A stretch of DNA of 64,000 nucleotides from Lentzea pudingi (GCF_014646255.1 NZ_BMNC01000012.1:1-64000); one strand, 5' to 3'; positions 35,719 through 44,634 are shown, counted from the first letter of the stretch. The notes: generated from the letters alone by a model not told the origin. Program-made: numbers and translations.

Positions 35719-37490
35719 GGAGGTTCCTGCCTGTCCTGTCGATCACGATCGCGGCGTTCTTCGCCTACTCGACGGTGCTCGCCAAGGACGTCACCGAGCG
35801 CACCCTGGCGGCGGGGGCGGCCCGTCTGGTCGAAGTGTTCGCGCTGCTCGGAGCGTTCGTCACGGTCGCGATGATCGTGGCGGCGCTGGTCTCCACCTCG
35901 ACGTTCCGGATCGTGTTCGCACAACGCATGCGGGAGCTCGCGTTGCTGCGGGCCGTGGGCGCCTCACGAGGACGGCTGGCGCGGGGGCTGATCATCGAGG
36001 GAGCGCTGACCGGGTTGCTGGCCTCGGTCGCCGGGGTCGCGCTGGCTGCGGGCGCCGGACAGCTCGTGCCGCTGGCGGGCCTGGCGGCGCCGGGGTTCCC
36101 GTTCACTCCCGCGCTGGTCGTGGTGCTCGGATCGTTCGTGCTGACGACGCTCGCCGTGCTGGCACCCGCCTGGTCCGCGGCCAAAGTCTCGCCGCTGGAG
36201 GCGCTGCGCACCTCGGCCGTGCAGGACGCCCAGAGCCGGATCGGCCGGCCGCGCTGGGTGCTGGGGCTCCTGATGGCCACGGGTGCGGGTGCGTTGGTGG
36301 TCTTCGTCGTGATCGACGGCCTTGCGACCACACAACGGCCGACCGGGATGACCGAAGACCTGCTGCTGCGCACGACCATCAGCGGTGCATTGGCGTTCGG
36401 CGCCTTGATCACACTCGGGCCCGCGCTCATCGCACCCGTGCTGCGGTTGATCGGACTTCCTTTGCAGCGCAACACCATCGCGACGCTGGCAGTGAGCGGT
36501 GTCGGCGGCGCACCTCGCCGGGCCGCCTCGGTCACCGCGGTGGTCGCGCTGGGCGTCAGCCTCGTCATCGCGACGCTGACCGGCGCGAACACCCTGCAAG
36601 GGCTCGGAAAAGCCGAGATGGCGAGCGCCTACCCGGCCGATCTGGAGATCACCGGACCGGTCGACGCCGAGGCGTTGACCGGCGCCGGGCTCACGGACGT
36701 GCTTCCCTACCGCCGCACCGAGATCACCATCAACGGCACGCTCACCATGCGCGCCACCGACCTCGACATGACCAAGCTCCGCGACCTCACGGACTTCCAG
36801 GTCGACGCCGGGGCGCTCGGGGACATGGGGCCACGCGGGATCATCCTGTCGACCGCCACCGCGAGCAGGCTCGGCCTGACCGCCGGATCCCGGGCGGACG
36901 TGAACGGCGTGCCGATGACCGTGGCGGCGACGTTGTTCGGCGGGGTGCCGCTCGGCAGCGCGTTGCTGCACCCGTCCGATGTGGAGGGTGAGCCGGCCGG
37001 TGTGCTCGCCAACGGTGCCGAGGAACGCGTACCGGCGGGGCTCGAGGTCGAGTCGCTCACGGACCACCGCCGGGCGCAGGAGAACTGGTTCACCTCATTG
37101 GTCGTAGTCGCGGTAGGACTGCTGTTCCTCACGGTTCTGATCGCCGTCGTGGGAGTAGGTTCGACCACGGCGTTGTCGGTGCTCGAACGGACTCGTGAGT
37201 CCGGTCTGCTGCGTGCGATCGGCCTGACCCGAGGGGAACTCAGTCGCCTGGTCACGGTCGAAGCCGCCCTGTACGGGATCGTCGGCGCGGTGATCGGGCT
37301 CGCCATCGGCATTCCCTACGCGTGGCTCGCGATCATCTCGCTCGGCGTCGAGTGGCCTCTGCAGGTGCCCCTCGGACCGGTCGGCGTGGTCGTGCTCGTC
37401 CTGGCCGCACTCACCGCGGGTGCGGGGCTGCTGCCTGCCCGCCGCGCGGCCCAGGTGAGTCCGGTGTCGGCACTTCACTCGATCCAGTGA
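35715..37490 (+). CDS. FtsX-family ABC exporter permease, duplicated (ten-helix-like)
   Basis: 591 residues with two FtsX units. The first has helices around 30-55, 90-115 and 130-150 with FAQRMRELALLRAVGASRG. After a long extracytoplasmic domain (about 280-440) a second unit follows (RTRESGLLRAIGLTRGELSR, then YGIVGAVIGLAIG). This layout belongs to permeases exporting peptides, lipids or antimicrobials with a MacB-like ATPase. Substrate unknown. Confidence 0.9.
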   Translation: MRRFLPVLSITIAAFFAYSTVLAKDVTERTLAAGAARLVEVFALLGAFVTVAMIVAALVSTSTFRIVFAQRMRELALLRAVGASRGRLARGLIIEGALTGLLASVAGVALAAGAGQLVPLAGLAAPGFPFTPALVVVLGSFVLTTLAVLAPAWSAAKVSPLEALRTSAVQDAQSRIGRPRWVLGLLMATGAGALVVFVVIDGLATTQRPTGMTEDLLLRTTISGALAFGALITLGPALIAPVLRLIGLPLQRNTIATLAVSGVGGAPRRAASVTAVVALGVSLVIATLTGANTLQGLGKAEMASAYPADLEITGPVDAEALTGAGLTDVLPYRRTEITINGTLTMRATDLDMTKLRDLTDFQVDAGALGDMGPRGIILSTATASRLGLTAGSRADVNGVPMTVAATLFGGVPLGSALLHPSDVEGEPAGVLANGAEERVPAGLEVESLTDHRRAQENWFTSLVVVAVGLLFLTVLIAVVGVGSTTALSVLERTRESGLLRAIGLTRGELSRLVTVEAALYGIVGAVIGLAIGIPYAWLAIISLGVEWPLQVPLGPVGVVVLVLAALTAGAGLLPARRAAQVSPVSALHSIQ

Positions 37491-37544
37491 GGTGTGCCGG
37501 ATCCGGGGCGGGGTACCCGGACTGCATAGGGAGGTAATGCAGCT

Positions 37545-37739
37545 ATGGGATTCGACGAGTTGAAGAACAAGGCCAAGGACCTGGTCGGCCAGCACGGTGA
37601 CAAGGTCGACGACGGTGTGGAGCGCGCGGGTCAGTTCGCCGACGACAAGACCGGCGGCAAGCACAGCGAGCACATCGACCAGGGCGAGGACAAGCTCAAG
37701 GAAGGCCTTCGCAACTTCGGCGGTCAGCAACAGCAGTAG
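37545..37739 (+). CDS. MT0933-like small antitoxin-family protein
   Basis: 64 highly charged residues: GFDELKNKAKDLVGQHGDK, then a DDGVERAGQFADDKTGGK stretch and HIDQGEDKLKEGL. This is the pattern of the MT0933-like (Rv0909) antitoxin family, and also resembles stress proteins of the CsbD type. A good GGGAGGT precedes the ATG. No toxin gene is adjacent, so an orphan or a non-toxin role is possible. A 10-bp hairpin follows its stop. Confidence 0.75.
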   Translation: MGFDELKNKAKDLVGQHGDKVDDGVERAGQFADDKTGGKHSEHIDQGEDKLKEGLRNFGGQQQQ

Positions 37740-37740
37740 C

Positions 37741-37763
37741 GGGACCCACTCACAGTGGGTTCC
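37741..37763 (+). terminator. Terminator-like hairpin after the MT0933-like gene
   Basis: GGGACCCACT-CAC-AGTGGGTTCC forms a 10-bp stem (one G-T pair) with a 3-nt loop directly after the TAG stop. No T-run follows. It probably isolates the small gene from the NACHT gene. Confidence 0.6.
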
Positions 37764-37811
37764 TGAGGCGGCACAGGCGGCTGGTTCGCGTGTGGGTTAC
37801 GCCTGTTCGGA

Positions 37812-37870
37812 TTCACTTCCGCGATCCCGGCGACACGGTTACCGTCGTTCGCCGGGATCGCGGAGGTGAA
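37812..37870 (+). promoter_or_regulatory. 22-bp inverted repeat enclosing the NACHT ribosome binding site
   Basis: Arms 37812-37833 and 37849-37870 pair over 22 bases with a single G-T wobble, around a 15-base spacer that itself contains ACGGT-T-ACCGT. The right arm includes the GGAGG Shine-Dalgarno (37862-37866) and ends one base before the likely GTG start at 37872. If transcribed, the site would be locked in a very stable hairpin, so translation of the downstream gene should need an opening event, or the transcript starts inside the repeat. Confidence 0.75.
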
Positions 37871-37871
37871 G

Positions 37872-39902
37872 GTGGATCCGAGCGGGGTGACGAGGGCGGC
37901 AAGGTTGACCGCGTTGGCCGCGTTGTGCCTGGTCACCGTCGTTTTATTACTACCTGCGGCCATCAGCGTCAGCACCGGCGGGACCGTGCCGGGGTTCATC
38001 GGCGAGTTCGGCCGGTGGTTGTGGCCCGCGGTCGGCGTCATGGTGCTCGTCGCGGTCGGTCTCGCGCTCTGGGAACGCGTCCGGGGCCACGAGACCAGCA
38101 ACCGCGCCGCCGCCCTCGCACGGGTCGAGTCGCGGGTGAAAGACCTGCTCGCCGCCTCACTGGCGGCCCAGACGCAGATCAAACTCGGCGTCCTGAAGCA
38201 GCCCCGGCTGTCCGTGCGGGTCGAGGGCGAAGAGGTCTCCTCGGCAGACGTGGAGGCCGTCTACGACCGCCTCGGCCAGACCATGGTCCTGATCGGGCCG
38301 GTCGGCAGCGGCCGGTCTACCTTGCTGCGTGAACTGTGCCTGGTGCTGGTCGAGAGGGCGCGCAACAACCCGGACGCGCCGATCCCGGTCGTCGTGGACT
38401 TGTCGACGTGGCGCGCGTACGGCGCCCGCAAGCCGACTGAGTTCACCGCCTGGTTGCTGCGCGAGATGAACCGCTGCTACGGCATCAGCCGCTCGGCCGG
38501 CACGATCTGGCTGCGCCGCGAGCGGGTGGCCGTGCTCATCGACGGCCTGGACGAGGTGCCGCGCGTCGACCGCGCGCACTGCGAGGCCGAACTCGCGCCG
38601 TTCGCCTCCGTGGTGAGCTCGACGGGCCCGATCGAGAACCTGCCGTCGGTGGTGGTCGAGCCGTTGTCACGCGGTCAGGTGCTCGAGTACATCGCGTCGG
38701 TCAGCCCTCGCCTCGACAGCCTGGAATCAGCCCTGACCCCGGAGATCTGGGAGCGGCTGGACTCCCCTCTGGCGTTGAACCTCCTAGCGCTGACGCATCT
38801 CGACAAGCAGGTCGACACGATCGGCACCGACTTCGTGGGCTCCTTCGTCGTAGAAAGGCTTTCCGGCCAACGCGGCGCAGGGCCCACCATTCGCGCGTTG
38901 AAGTTCCTCGCACGGTTGGGGCGGCCAGACCTCGGCGCGCCCGTGCACATGCCTCACCGCCGTGCGTGGCTTCCACTGCTGCCGACGCGTCCGCTGTGGT
39001 TGCTGTTCGTGCGCGCGGTGCCTGCGGCGTATGCCGGTGGTGTGTGTGCCGTGGCGTTCATGACAGGACTGCGCCTCGGTTTGTGGCCCGCTGTGGTGTT
39101 CGTGGTCGCCGCTTCTTCTTTGCTCGTGCTCGTGAACAAACTGCCGCACGTCTTCCACCCTCCTGGGCGCGCGCACGGCATTGTGACTGCCGCGCTGGGA
39201 TTCCTGGCCGGTGTGTTCGCGGGATTGCTGGTCGGGCTCGCGGGTTTGTGGCTGGGCGATATCGGCACGCCGTGGCCGTACGCCGTCGCGTACGTGTTCG
39301 TGGTGGTGGCGTCGTTCTTCTTGGCGTTGGGTTTCATACCGGGTGACGCACCCGTGCCTTGGGCGTTGCTGATCGCCGCCGCCCCCGGCGTCTCGATGAT
39401 CTGGACCGGTCCCTACGCGGTACTGACGGGCATGGGGATCGGCTTCTCGGCGGGTGTGGCAGGCGGAATTTTCGCCGCCGCTGTGGGACGTGTGTGGCGC
39501 ACGGTGCGTCCGGTGCAACAGCAACGCATGCGACAAGGACGCCCGTGGTGGGTGCAGCCGGCGGTCCCGGTCCTCGGCACGGTCGGTCTGCTGGGCGGGA
39601 TCGGCGCGCTCGGCTCCTGGGGCACGGCGCTCGGAGTGGCACTGGGTCTGCTGGTGACCCCGACCGCCGCCCGCGACTACGTGTGGCCGTTCGACGCGCT
39701 CGCCGAAGTCGCCGCCGAGGCGGTGACGCGCCCCTTGTCGCTGGGCGAGTTGTCGTTCCGCCGCAAGGCTTTGCTCCACCTCGCGCAGGACCGGCTGCTG
39801 CTCACCCGCGTCGACGGCGAGTACCGCTTCGCGCACGTCGCCCTGCGCGATCACCTCGCGTCGTGCGACCCGACGGCGCTGGTCCGGGCCACGCGCCGTT
39901 GA
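37872..39902 (+). CDS. Membrane-embedded NACHT-type NTPase
   Basis: 676 residues from GTG 37872, which is well spaced from GGAGG (37862-37866); an in-frame GTG at 37866 overlaps that Shine-Dalgarno. Two N-terminal helices (about 10-32 and 48-66) precede the NTPase: a Walker A-like IGPVGSGRSTLL near 142 in which Arg replaces the invariant Lys, VVVDLSTW, and Walker B VAVLIDGLDEVP near 220. The usual sensor-1 segment after Walker B is missing. The second half has about six more helices and a C-terminal winged-helix-like part (LLHLAQDRLLLTRVDGEYRFAH). NACHT/STAND proteins act in signalling and phage defence; this one may be a degenerate member. Confidence 0.82.
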   Translation: MDPSGVTRAARLTALAALCLVTVVLLLPAAISVSTGGTVPGFIGEFGRWLWPAVGVMVLVAVGLALWERVRGHETSNRAAALARVESRVKDLLAASLAAQTQIKLGVLKQPRLSVRVEGEEVSSADVEAVYDRLGQTMVLIGPVGSGRSTLLRELCLVLVERARNNPDAPIPVVVDLSTWRAYGARKPTEFTAWLLREMNRCYGISRSAGTIWLRRERVAVLIDGLDEVPRVDRAHCEAELAPFASVVSSTGPIENLPSVVVEPLSRGQVLEYIASVSPRLDSLESALTPEIWERLDSPLALNLLALTHLDKQVDTIGTDFVGSFVVERLSGQRGAGPTIRALKFLARLGRPDLGAPVHMPHRRAWLPLLPTRPLWLLFVRAVPAAYAGGVCAVAFMTGLRLGLWPAVVFVVAASSLLVLVNKLPHVFHPPGRAHGIVTAALGFLAGVFAGLLVGLAGLWLGDIGTPWPYAVAYVFVVVASFFLALGFIPGDAPVPWALLIAAAPGVSMIWTGPYAVLTGMGIGFSAGVAGGIFAAAVGRVWRTVRPVQQQRMRQGRPWWVQPAVPVLGTVGLLGGIGALGSWGTALGVALGLLVTPTAARDYVWPFDALAEVAAEAVTRPLSLGELSFRRKALLHLAQDRLLLTRVDGEYRFAHVALRDHLASCDPTALVRATRR

Positions 39903-39944
39903 ACCTTCCCGTTCTGCGGGCCGTAGGCCTGACAGAAAGGTCGG

Positions 39945-40652
39945 GTGTTGTGCATGCGTTGGTCGAAGGGCTGGATCGCGGCCGCCGGGGTCTTCTCGGT
40001 CGTCGCGGCCATCGGGGGCACGGCCTTCGCACTCGCGGGATCCGGTGCCTCCTCGTCGCAGCCGGGGGTGGCGGGCAAAGAGGTGTGCGGTGGGCAGCAG
40101 GTGAGGACGACTAACGCCAAGGGGCCGGCGACCGTGCTGTCGGACAAGTTCCCGGTGGGCACGCTGTTGCGCGTCACCAATCCCGGGAACGGGCGCGTGA
40201 TCACCGTGACCGTGACCGGCAAGTCGACCGCTTGCGCGGTGCTGAACACCGCGGCGCTTGATTCCCTGTGGTCCGCGGAAACAGAGGAAGGCGCAGTGGA
40301 CAGCGTTCTCAAGCGCATCCGGGTGGAGATCGTGGGGAACGCGCCGGCGCCGACACCCACCACGCGCACGTCCACCCCGCGGGTGCGGGCTTCCGGAACG
40401 GTCGGGCAGGTCGTCTGCGACGGTGCGACCGTCGGGTTGTCGGCCGTCGGCGGGGCGCCAGGGGCGTTCTCGGCGCAGCTTCCGATCGGGACCTCGGTGC
40501 GGGTGACCAACCTGGACAACGGCAAGCAGATGACCGTCCCGATCGTCGGTGTCGGGTCGGCCTGCGTCGTGCTGAACAGCGCTGCCTTCGAGCTCCTCGG
40601 GGAGTCCGGCAAGAACCTGATCAAGCGCGCCCAGATCGAGATGGTGACCTGA
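39945..40652 (+). CDS. Secreted protein with two RlpA-like double-psi beta-barrel domains
   Basis: About 235 residues; GTG 39945, TTG 39948 and ATG 39954 are all possible starts after GAAAGG. A signal/anchor helix (about 10-30) is followed by two related repeats: FPVGTLLRVTNPGNGRVITV near 70 and LPIGTSVRVTNLDNGKQMTV near 180. Each then has ACxVLNxAAxxxL and a closing IxVEIV or IEMV strand. This is the DPBB pattern of RlpA, but the catalytic-type GPFxxGRxxDLS is replaced by GKSTACAVLN or GVGSACVVLN, so peptidoglycan cleavage is doubtful. Confidence 0.75.
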   Translation: MLCMRWSKGWIAAAGVFSVVAAIGGTAFALAGSGASSSQPGVAGKEVCGGQQVRTTNAKGPATVLSDKFPVGTLLRVTNPGNGRVITVTVTGKSTACAVLNTAALDSLWSAETEEGAVDSVLKRIRVEIVGNAPAPTPTTRTSTPRVRASGTVGQVVCDGATVGLSAVGGAPGAFSAQLPIGTSVRVTNLDNGKQMTVPIVGVGSACVVLNSAAFELLGESGKNLIKRAQIEMVT

Positions 40653-40666
40653 CCGAGCCGGTCAGA

Positions 40667-42643
40667 TCACCAGTCCGCGGACTCGTCCGGCTCCTCCGGC
40701 TCCGGCCACTCGTCGGCCTCCGCGCCCGAACCCCAGGCCGCTCCACCTGTGGTCGTCGTCCTGGACTTCGGCTTGGGTGCCTCCGCGGGTGCCGCCGGCG
40801 ATGCGGGACCGCCGACCGCCACCACCTCCAGGATCTGCTCGCCGTACTTCGTGAGCTTGGCCTGGCCGACACCGCTGACCGCGCCCAGGGCGGCGAGCGA
40901 GCCGGGGCGTGACGCCGCGATGGACTTCAGCGTGGCGTCGTGGAAGATCACGTAGGCGGGCATGCCCTGCTCGCGGGCCTGGGCGGCACGCCACTCGCGC
41001 AACGCCTCGTAGAGCGGGCCCGCGTCGGCCGGGAGGTCGACCTTCACCTTGGCCGCGCCGGACGAGGACGACGCCGTGCGCGTGGTCGAGCGGACGGGCG
41101 CCGGGTCCTTGCGCATCTTCACTTCGCGCTTGCGGCCGAGGACCTCGGCGCTCGCCTCGGTCAGCACCAGCGTCGAGTACTCGCCCTCGACGGCCAGCAG
41201 ACCCTGCGCGAGGAGCTGGCGGACCACGCCGCGCCACTCGCCCTCGGTCAGGTCCTCGCCGATGCCGAACGTGCTGAGCTGGTCGTGGTCGAACTGGATG
41301 ACCTTGGCCGTCTTGCGGCCCAGCAGGATGTCGATGGCCTGCCCGGCGCCGAACTTCTGGTTCCGCTCCTTGCGCAGGCGGTAGACCGTGGAGAGGACCT
41401 TCTGCGCGGCCACCGTGCCGTCCCACGACTCGGGCGGGCTCAGGCAGGTGTCGCAGTTGCCGCACGGGACGCCGGACTCGTTGAAGTACTCCAGCAGCCG
41501 GGTGCGGCGGCACGAGACCGTCTCGCAGAGGGCGAGCATCGCGTCGAGGTGCGCCTGCGAACGGCGGCGGAACGCCAGGTCACCTTCCGACGACTCGATC
41601 ATCTTGCGCTGCTGCACCACGTCCTGCAGGCCGTAGGCGAGCCACGCGGTGGACGGGAGGCCGTCGCGGCCCGCGCGCCCCGTCTCCTGGTAGTAGCCCT
41701 CGACCGACTTCGGCAGGTCGAGGTGGGCGACGAAGCGGACGTCCGGCTTGTCGATGCCCATGCCGAACGCGATGGTGGCGACCATGACCAGGCCGTCCTC
41801 CCGCAGGAACCGGGCCTGGTTGCGCTGGCGGACCGACCCGTCGAGACCCGCGTGGTACGGCAGCGCGGGGATCCCGTTCGCCACCAGGAACTCCGCCGTC
41901 TTCTCCACCGACGCGCGGGACAGGCAGTAGACGATGCCCGCGTCGCCGGGGTGCTCGCCGCGCAGCAGGTCCAGCAGCTGCTTCTTCGGCTCCTTCTTGC
42001 CGACGATGCGGTACTGGATGTTCGGCCGGTCGAAGCTGGAGACGAACTGACGCCCCTCGCCGAGCTCCAGGCGCGTGAGGATCTCCTTGCGGGTCGCCTC
42101 CGTGGCCGTGGCGGTGAGCGCGATGCGCGGCACCTTCGGCCAGCGCTCGTGCAGGTGCGTGAGCGAGAGGTAGTCGGGCCGGAAGTCGTGGCCCCACTGG
42201 GAGACGCAGTGCGCCTCGTCGATCGCGAACAACGCGATCTCGCCCTGCTCCAGCAGCCGCAGCGTGGCCTCCGACGTCAGCCGCTCCGGCGCCAGGTAGA
42301 GCAGGTCGAGCTCGCCGTTGACGAACTCGGCCTCGACCATCCGCCGTTCGTCCCACGACAGCGACGAGTTCAGGAAGCCCGCGCGCACGCCGAGGGCACG
42401 CAGCGCGTCCACCTGGTCCTGCATCAGCGCGATGAGCGGGGAGATCACCACGCCCGTGCCGGGCCGCACCAGGGCGGGCACCTGATAGCACAGGGACTTG
42501 CCGCCGCCGGTCGGCATGAGCACGAGCGCGTCGCCACCCGCGATCACGTGCTCGACGATGGCGGCCTGGTCGCCGCGGAACTCGGGGTACCCGAAGACGC
42601 GCTGCAGAACCTGCAGCGCGTCCCCGTGCTCGGTTGAACCCAT
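40667..42643 (-). CDS. recQ: ATP-dependent DNA helicase RecQ
   Basis: 658 residues from ATG 42643 (an earlier in-frame ATG at 42667 is less likely). Helicase motifs: MPTGGGKSLCYQVPAL (I), FAIDEAHCVSQWGHDFRP (II), LTATATEATR (III), YYQETGRAGRDG (VI). The RecQ zinc site (CRRTRLLEYFNESGVPCGNC) and winged helix follow. A single HRDC domain is at about 555-625 (GPLYEALREWRAAQAREQG). The C-terminus is an acidic, Pro-rich tail. It unwinds DNA 3'-5' in recombination and fork repair. Confidence 0.95.
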   Translation of the reverse strand: MGSTEHGDALQVLQRVFGYPEFRGDQAAIVEHVIAGGDALVLMPTGGGKSLCYQVPALVRPGTGVVISPLIALMQDQVDALRALGVRAGFLNSSLSWDERRMVEAEFVNGELDLLYLAPERLTSEATLRLLEQGEIALFAIDEAHCVSQWGHDFRPDYLSLTHLHERWPKVPRIALTATATEATRKEILTRLELGEGRQFVSSFDRPNIQYRIVGKKEPKKQLLDLLRGEHPGDAGIVYCLSRASVEKTAEFLVANGIPALPYHAGLDGSVRQRNQARFLREDGLVMVATIAFGMGIDKPDVRFVAHLDLPKSVEGYYQETGRAGRDGLPSTAWLAYGLQDVVQQRKMIESSEGDLAFRRRSQAHLDAMLALCETVSCRRTRLLEYFNESGVPCGNCDTCLSPPESWDGTVAAQKVLSTVYRLRKERNQKFGAGQAIDILLGRKTAKVIQFDHDQLSTFGIGEDLTEGEWRGVVRQLLAQGLLAVEGEYSTLVLTEASAEVLGRKREVKMRKDPAPVRSTTRTASSSSGAAKVKVDLPADAGPLYEALREWRAAQAREQGMPAYVIFHDATLKSIAASRPGSLAALGAVSGVGQAKLTKYGEQILEVVAVGGPASPAAPAEAPKPKSRTTTTGGAAWGSGAEADEWPEPEEPDESADW

Positions 42644-42682
42644 GCCGCCGATGCTAGCGAGCAGCACCGACAGTCCGGATCG

Positions 42683-44533
42683 CTAGCCCAGCTCGCTCTT
42701 CGTACCAGCGGAAACGCTGCCGGCGACCAGCGGAGCGGACGACGCGGCCGGCACCGAGCCCTTCAGCGGGATCCGCACCGACGTGTCCGCCAGGTCGACG
42801 GTCAGCCTCGGCAGCTGGCCCGGCCGCACGATCGCGGTCGAGTCGGTGCCCCCGATCACCAGGCCGAGCCGGTGCCCCGCCTTGAGGAGATGGTCCGTTG
42901 TGGACAGTCGGAACGTCATCCGGTACTTGGTTCCCGGCGTGATCGTGCGCGGCGTCGAGAGAGACTGGTAGTTCGCGAGATCCGCCCAGCCACGCGCGAT
43001 GATCTGCGCGTCGACGTTGCCCGTCGTCGCCTCCGTGTTGCGGTAACAGGCGTCATCGCCCGTGCGGCTCTCGCCCCAGCACGACTCCGTGGTCAGCGTC
43101 CGGATGCCCTCGCCGGTCCGCACCGTCGCCGGTCCGTAGTCGACCAGGTACGCCGTGAGGTGCGCGGTCGGCGTCGACGACGACACCCCCACCGTGATCG
43201 AGGACGTGCCCGCAACGCGCAGGTCCGAGGTCAGCGGCGCCGTCGAGTAGATCGCCCTGCCCGTGTTCGAGCCGGAGAGCCAGTTCGCCGGCGTGCCGCT
43301 GCCGTTGTCGGTGAACGCCGACGTGCCGGTGCCCGGCGCCGTGCCGAGTCCCGAAGAAGAAGGACGCAGCACGGTGCTGACGGTCCCTGCCGGCGGCCAC
43401 GTCTGGTCGTCCGCCCACTGGTTCGGCGCGCGTTCGGCCGACACCTGCGCCTCGTTCTCGATGCCGTTCTGGACGTTGAGCAGCCAGCGGTCGAACCACC
43501 GGTGCAGGGTCGGCACCCACTCGCTGCGCCGGAAGTCGAACGGGTCGACGTGCGCGGTCTGCGAGAACCACAGCTTCTTCGGGACCGTCGAGGGCACCGC
43601 GTCCCAGAACTGCCCGTACTGCAGCGTCTTCACGTTGAGGTCGTTCAGGCCGTGGATCGCGAAGATCGACGCCTTCACCTTCGACGCGTTGCGCACGAAG
43701 TCCCGTGTCTGCCACATCGGCGTGTAGTCGCCGTTGGCGGGAGAGCCGTTCGTCATCTGCGAGCGCACGGCACCGCACCGCGAGCGCGCGTTGGAGTTCT
43801 CGAACTGCGACCCGAGCCCGGTCGGCGAGCTGTAGCCGGGGTACGCGACGCCGTCCGAGCGGAACCAGTCGTACCAGGAGCTGATGGCCGCGATCGGCAC
43901 GATGGTCTTCAGCCCGTCGATGCCGGTCGACGCGACGCCGTTCGCGATCGAGCCGTCCCACGACTTGCCGATCATGCCGACGGCACCGGTCGACCAGGAC
44001 GCGGACTTCGTGGCGGAGCCGGTCAGGGTCGAGTAGCCGGTGCGCCGGCCGTTCAGCCAGTCGATGACGGCGGTGCCGGAGGCGATCTCCGACTGGCCGC
44101 CGACGTCGACGCAGCCGCGCGACCGGTTCGTGCCGAGGAAGTCGACCAGCACGACGGCGTAGCCGCGCGGGACGAAGTAGTTGTCGTAGAAGAGCGGGAA
44201 CTTGACCGGCACCCCGGCGGAGTCGTAGGTCTTGACCTCGCTCTCGTTGCCGCGCCCGGCGCTCTGGTAGTAGGGACTGGCGTCCATGATCACGGGCACG
44301 CGCCCGGTCGTGGACGGCCTGATGACATCGGCCGCCACCCGGTCTCGGGTGCCGTCGCCGTCGAGGTCGAGCCCGGAGTCGACGTACACCGTCTCGCGGA
44401 CCGCGTCGGCCATCGAGTGGATCGGCGCGGTCACACCGCCGGACAGGCTGAACGCTGGTGTCGCCGCTGTGGCAGGGAGTGGCGCCAGGGTCAGGGCCCC
44501 TGCGAGCGCCACTACAACACGAACACGCTTCAT
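42683..44533 (-). CDS. Secreted X-Pro dipeptidyl-peptidase-like serine hydrolase (S15)
   Basis: 616 residues with a signal peptide (MKRVRVVVALAGALTLAPLP, cleavage near ATA-ATP). The alpha/beta-hydrolase core has DGDGTRDRVAADVIRP, the nucleophile Ser in GKSWDGS, an acidic residue in HGLNDLNV and His in TAHVDPFDF. The C-terminal jelly-roll (PepX_C, e.g. DHLLKAGHRLGLVIGG) completes the S15/CocE layout. It is exported and probably removes X-Pro dipeptides or hydrolyses related esters or amides outside the cell. Confidence 0.9.
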   Translation of the reverse strand: MKRVRVVVALAGALTLAPLPATAATPAFSLSGGVTAPIHSMADAVRETVYVDSGLDLDGDGTRDRVAADVIRPSTTGRVPVIMDASPYYQSAGRGNESEVKTYDSAGVPVKFPLFYDNYFVPRGYAVVLVDFLGTNRSRGCVDVGGQSEIASGTAVIDWLNGRRTGYSTLTGSATKSASWSTGAVGMIGKSWDGSIANGVASTGIDGLKTIVPIAAISSWYDWFRSDGVAYPGYSSPTGLGSQFENSNARSRCGAVRSQMTNGSPANGDYTPMWQTRDFVRNASKVKASIFAIHGLNDLNVKTLQYGQFWDAVPSTVPKKLWFSQTAHVDPFDFRRSEWVPTLHRWFDRWLLNVQNGIENEAQVSAERAPNQWADDQTWPPAGTVSTVLRPSSSGLGTAPGTGTSAFTDNGSGTPANWLSGSNTGRAIYSTAPLTSDLRVAGTSSITVGVSSSTPTAHLTAYLVDYGPATVRTGEGIRTLTTESCWGESRTGDDACYRNTEATTGNVDAQIIARGWADLANYQSLSTPRTITPGTKYRMTFRLSTTDHLLKAGHRLGLVIGGTDSTAIVRPGQLPRLTVDLADTSVRIPLKGSVPAASSAPLVAGSVSAGTKSELG

Positions 44534-44617
44534 GAAGATTCACGCTAAGGAGTGACGAAGTCGCCCCGTCAGAGCCGAAAGGCTTGACCCTCTGCTGTTG
44601 CGCCGCGCAGTTCCCTC

Positions 44618-44629
44618 ACGAATATTCGT
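44618..44629. promoter_or_regulatory. 12-bp perfect palindrome, putative operator
   Basis: ACGAATATTCGT is a perfect palindrome in an AT-rich pocket between the divergent S15 peptidase and maleylacetate-reductase-like genes. It ends 5 bases before the proposed GTG at 44635, where a repressor would block expression. No regulator gene is adjacent. Confidence 0.4.
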
Positions 44630-44634
44630 CACTC

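Noticed and set aside
37545-37739. Toxin partner for the MT0933-like protein
   Set aside because: Neither the 126 bases before the NACHT gene nor the gap upstream contains a credible toxin frame, so a classical toxin-antitoxin pair is not supported.
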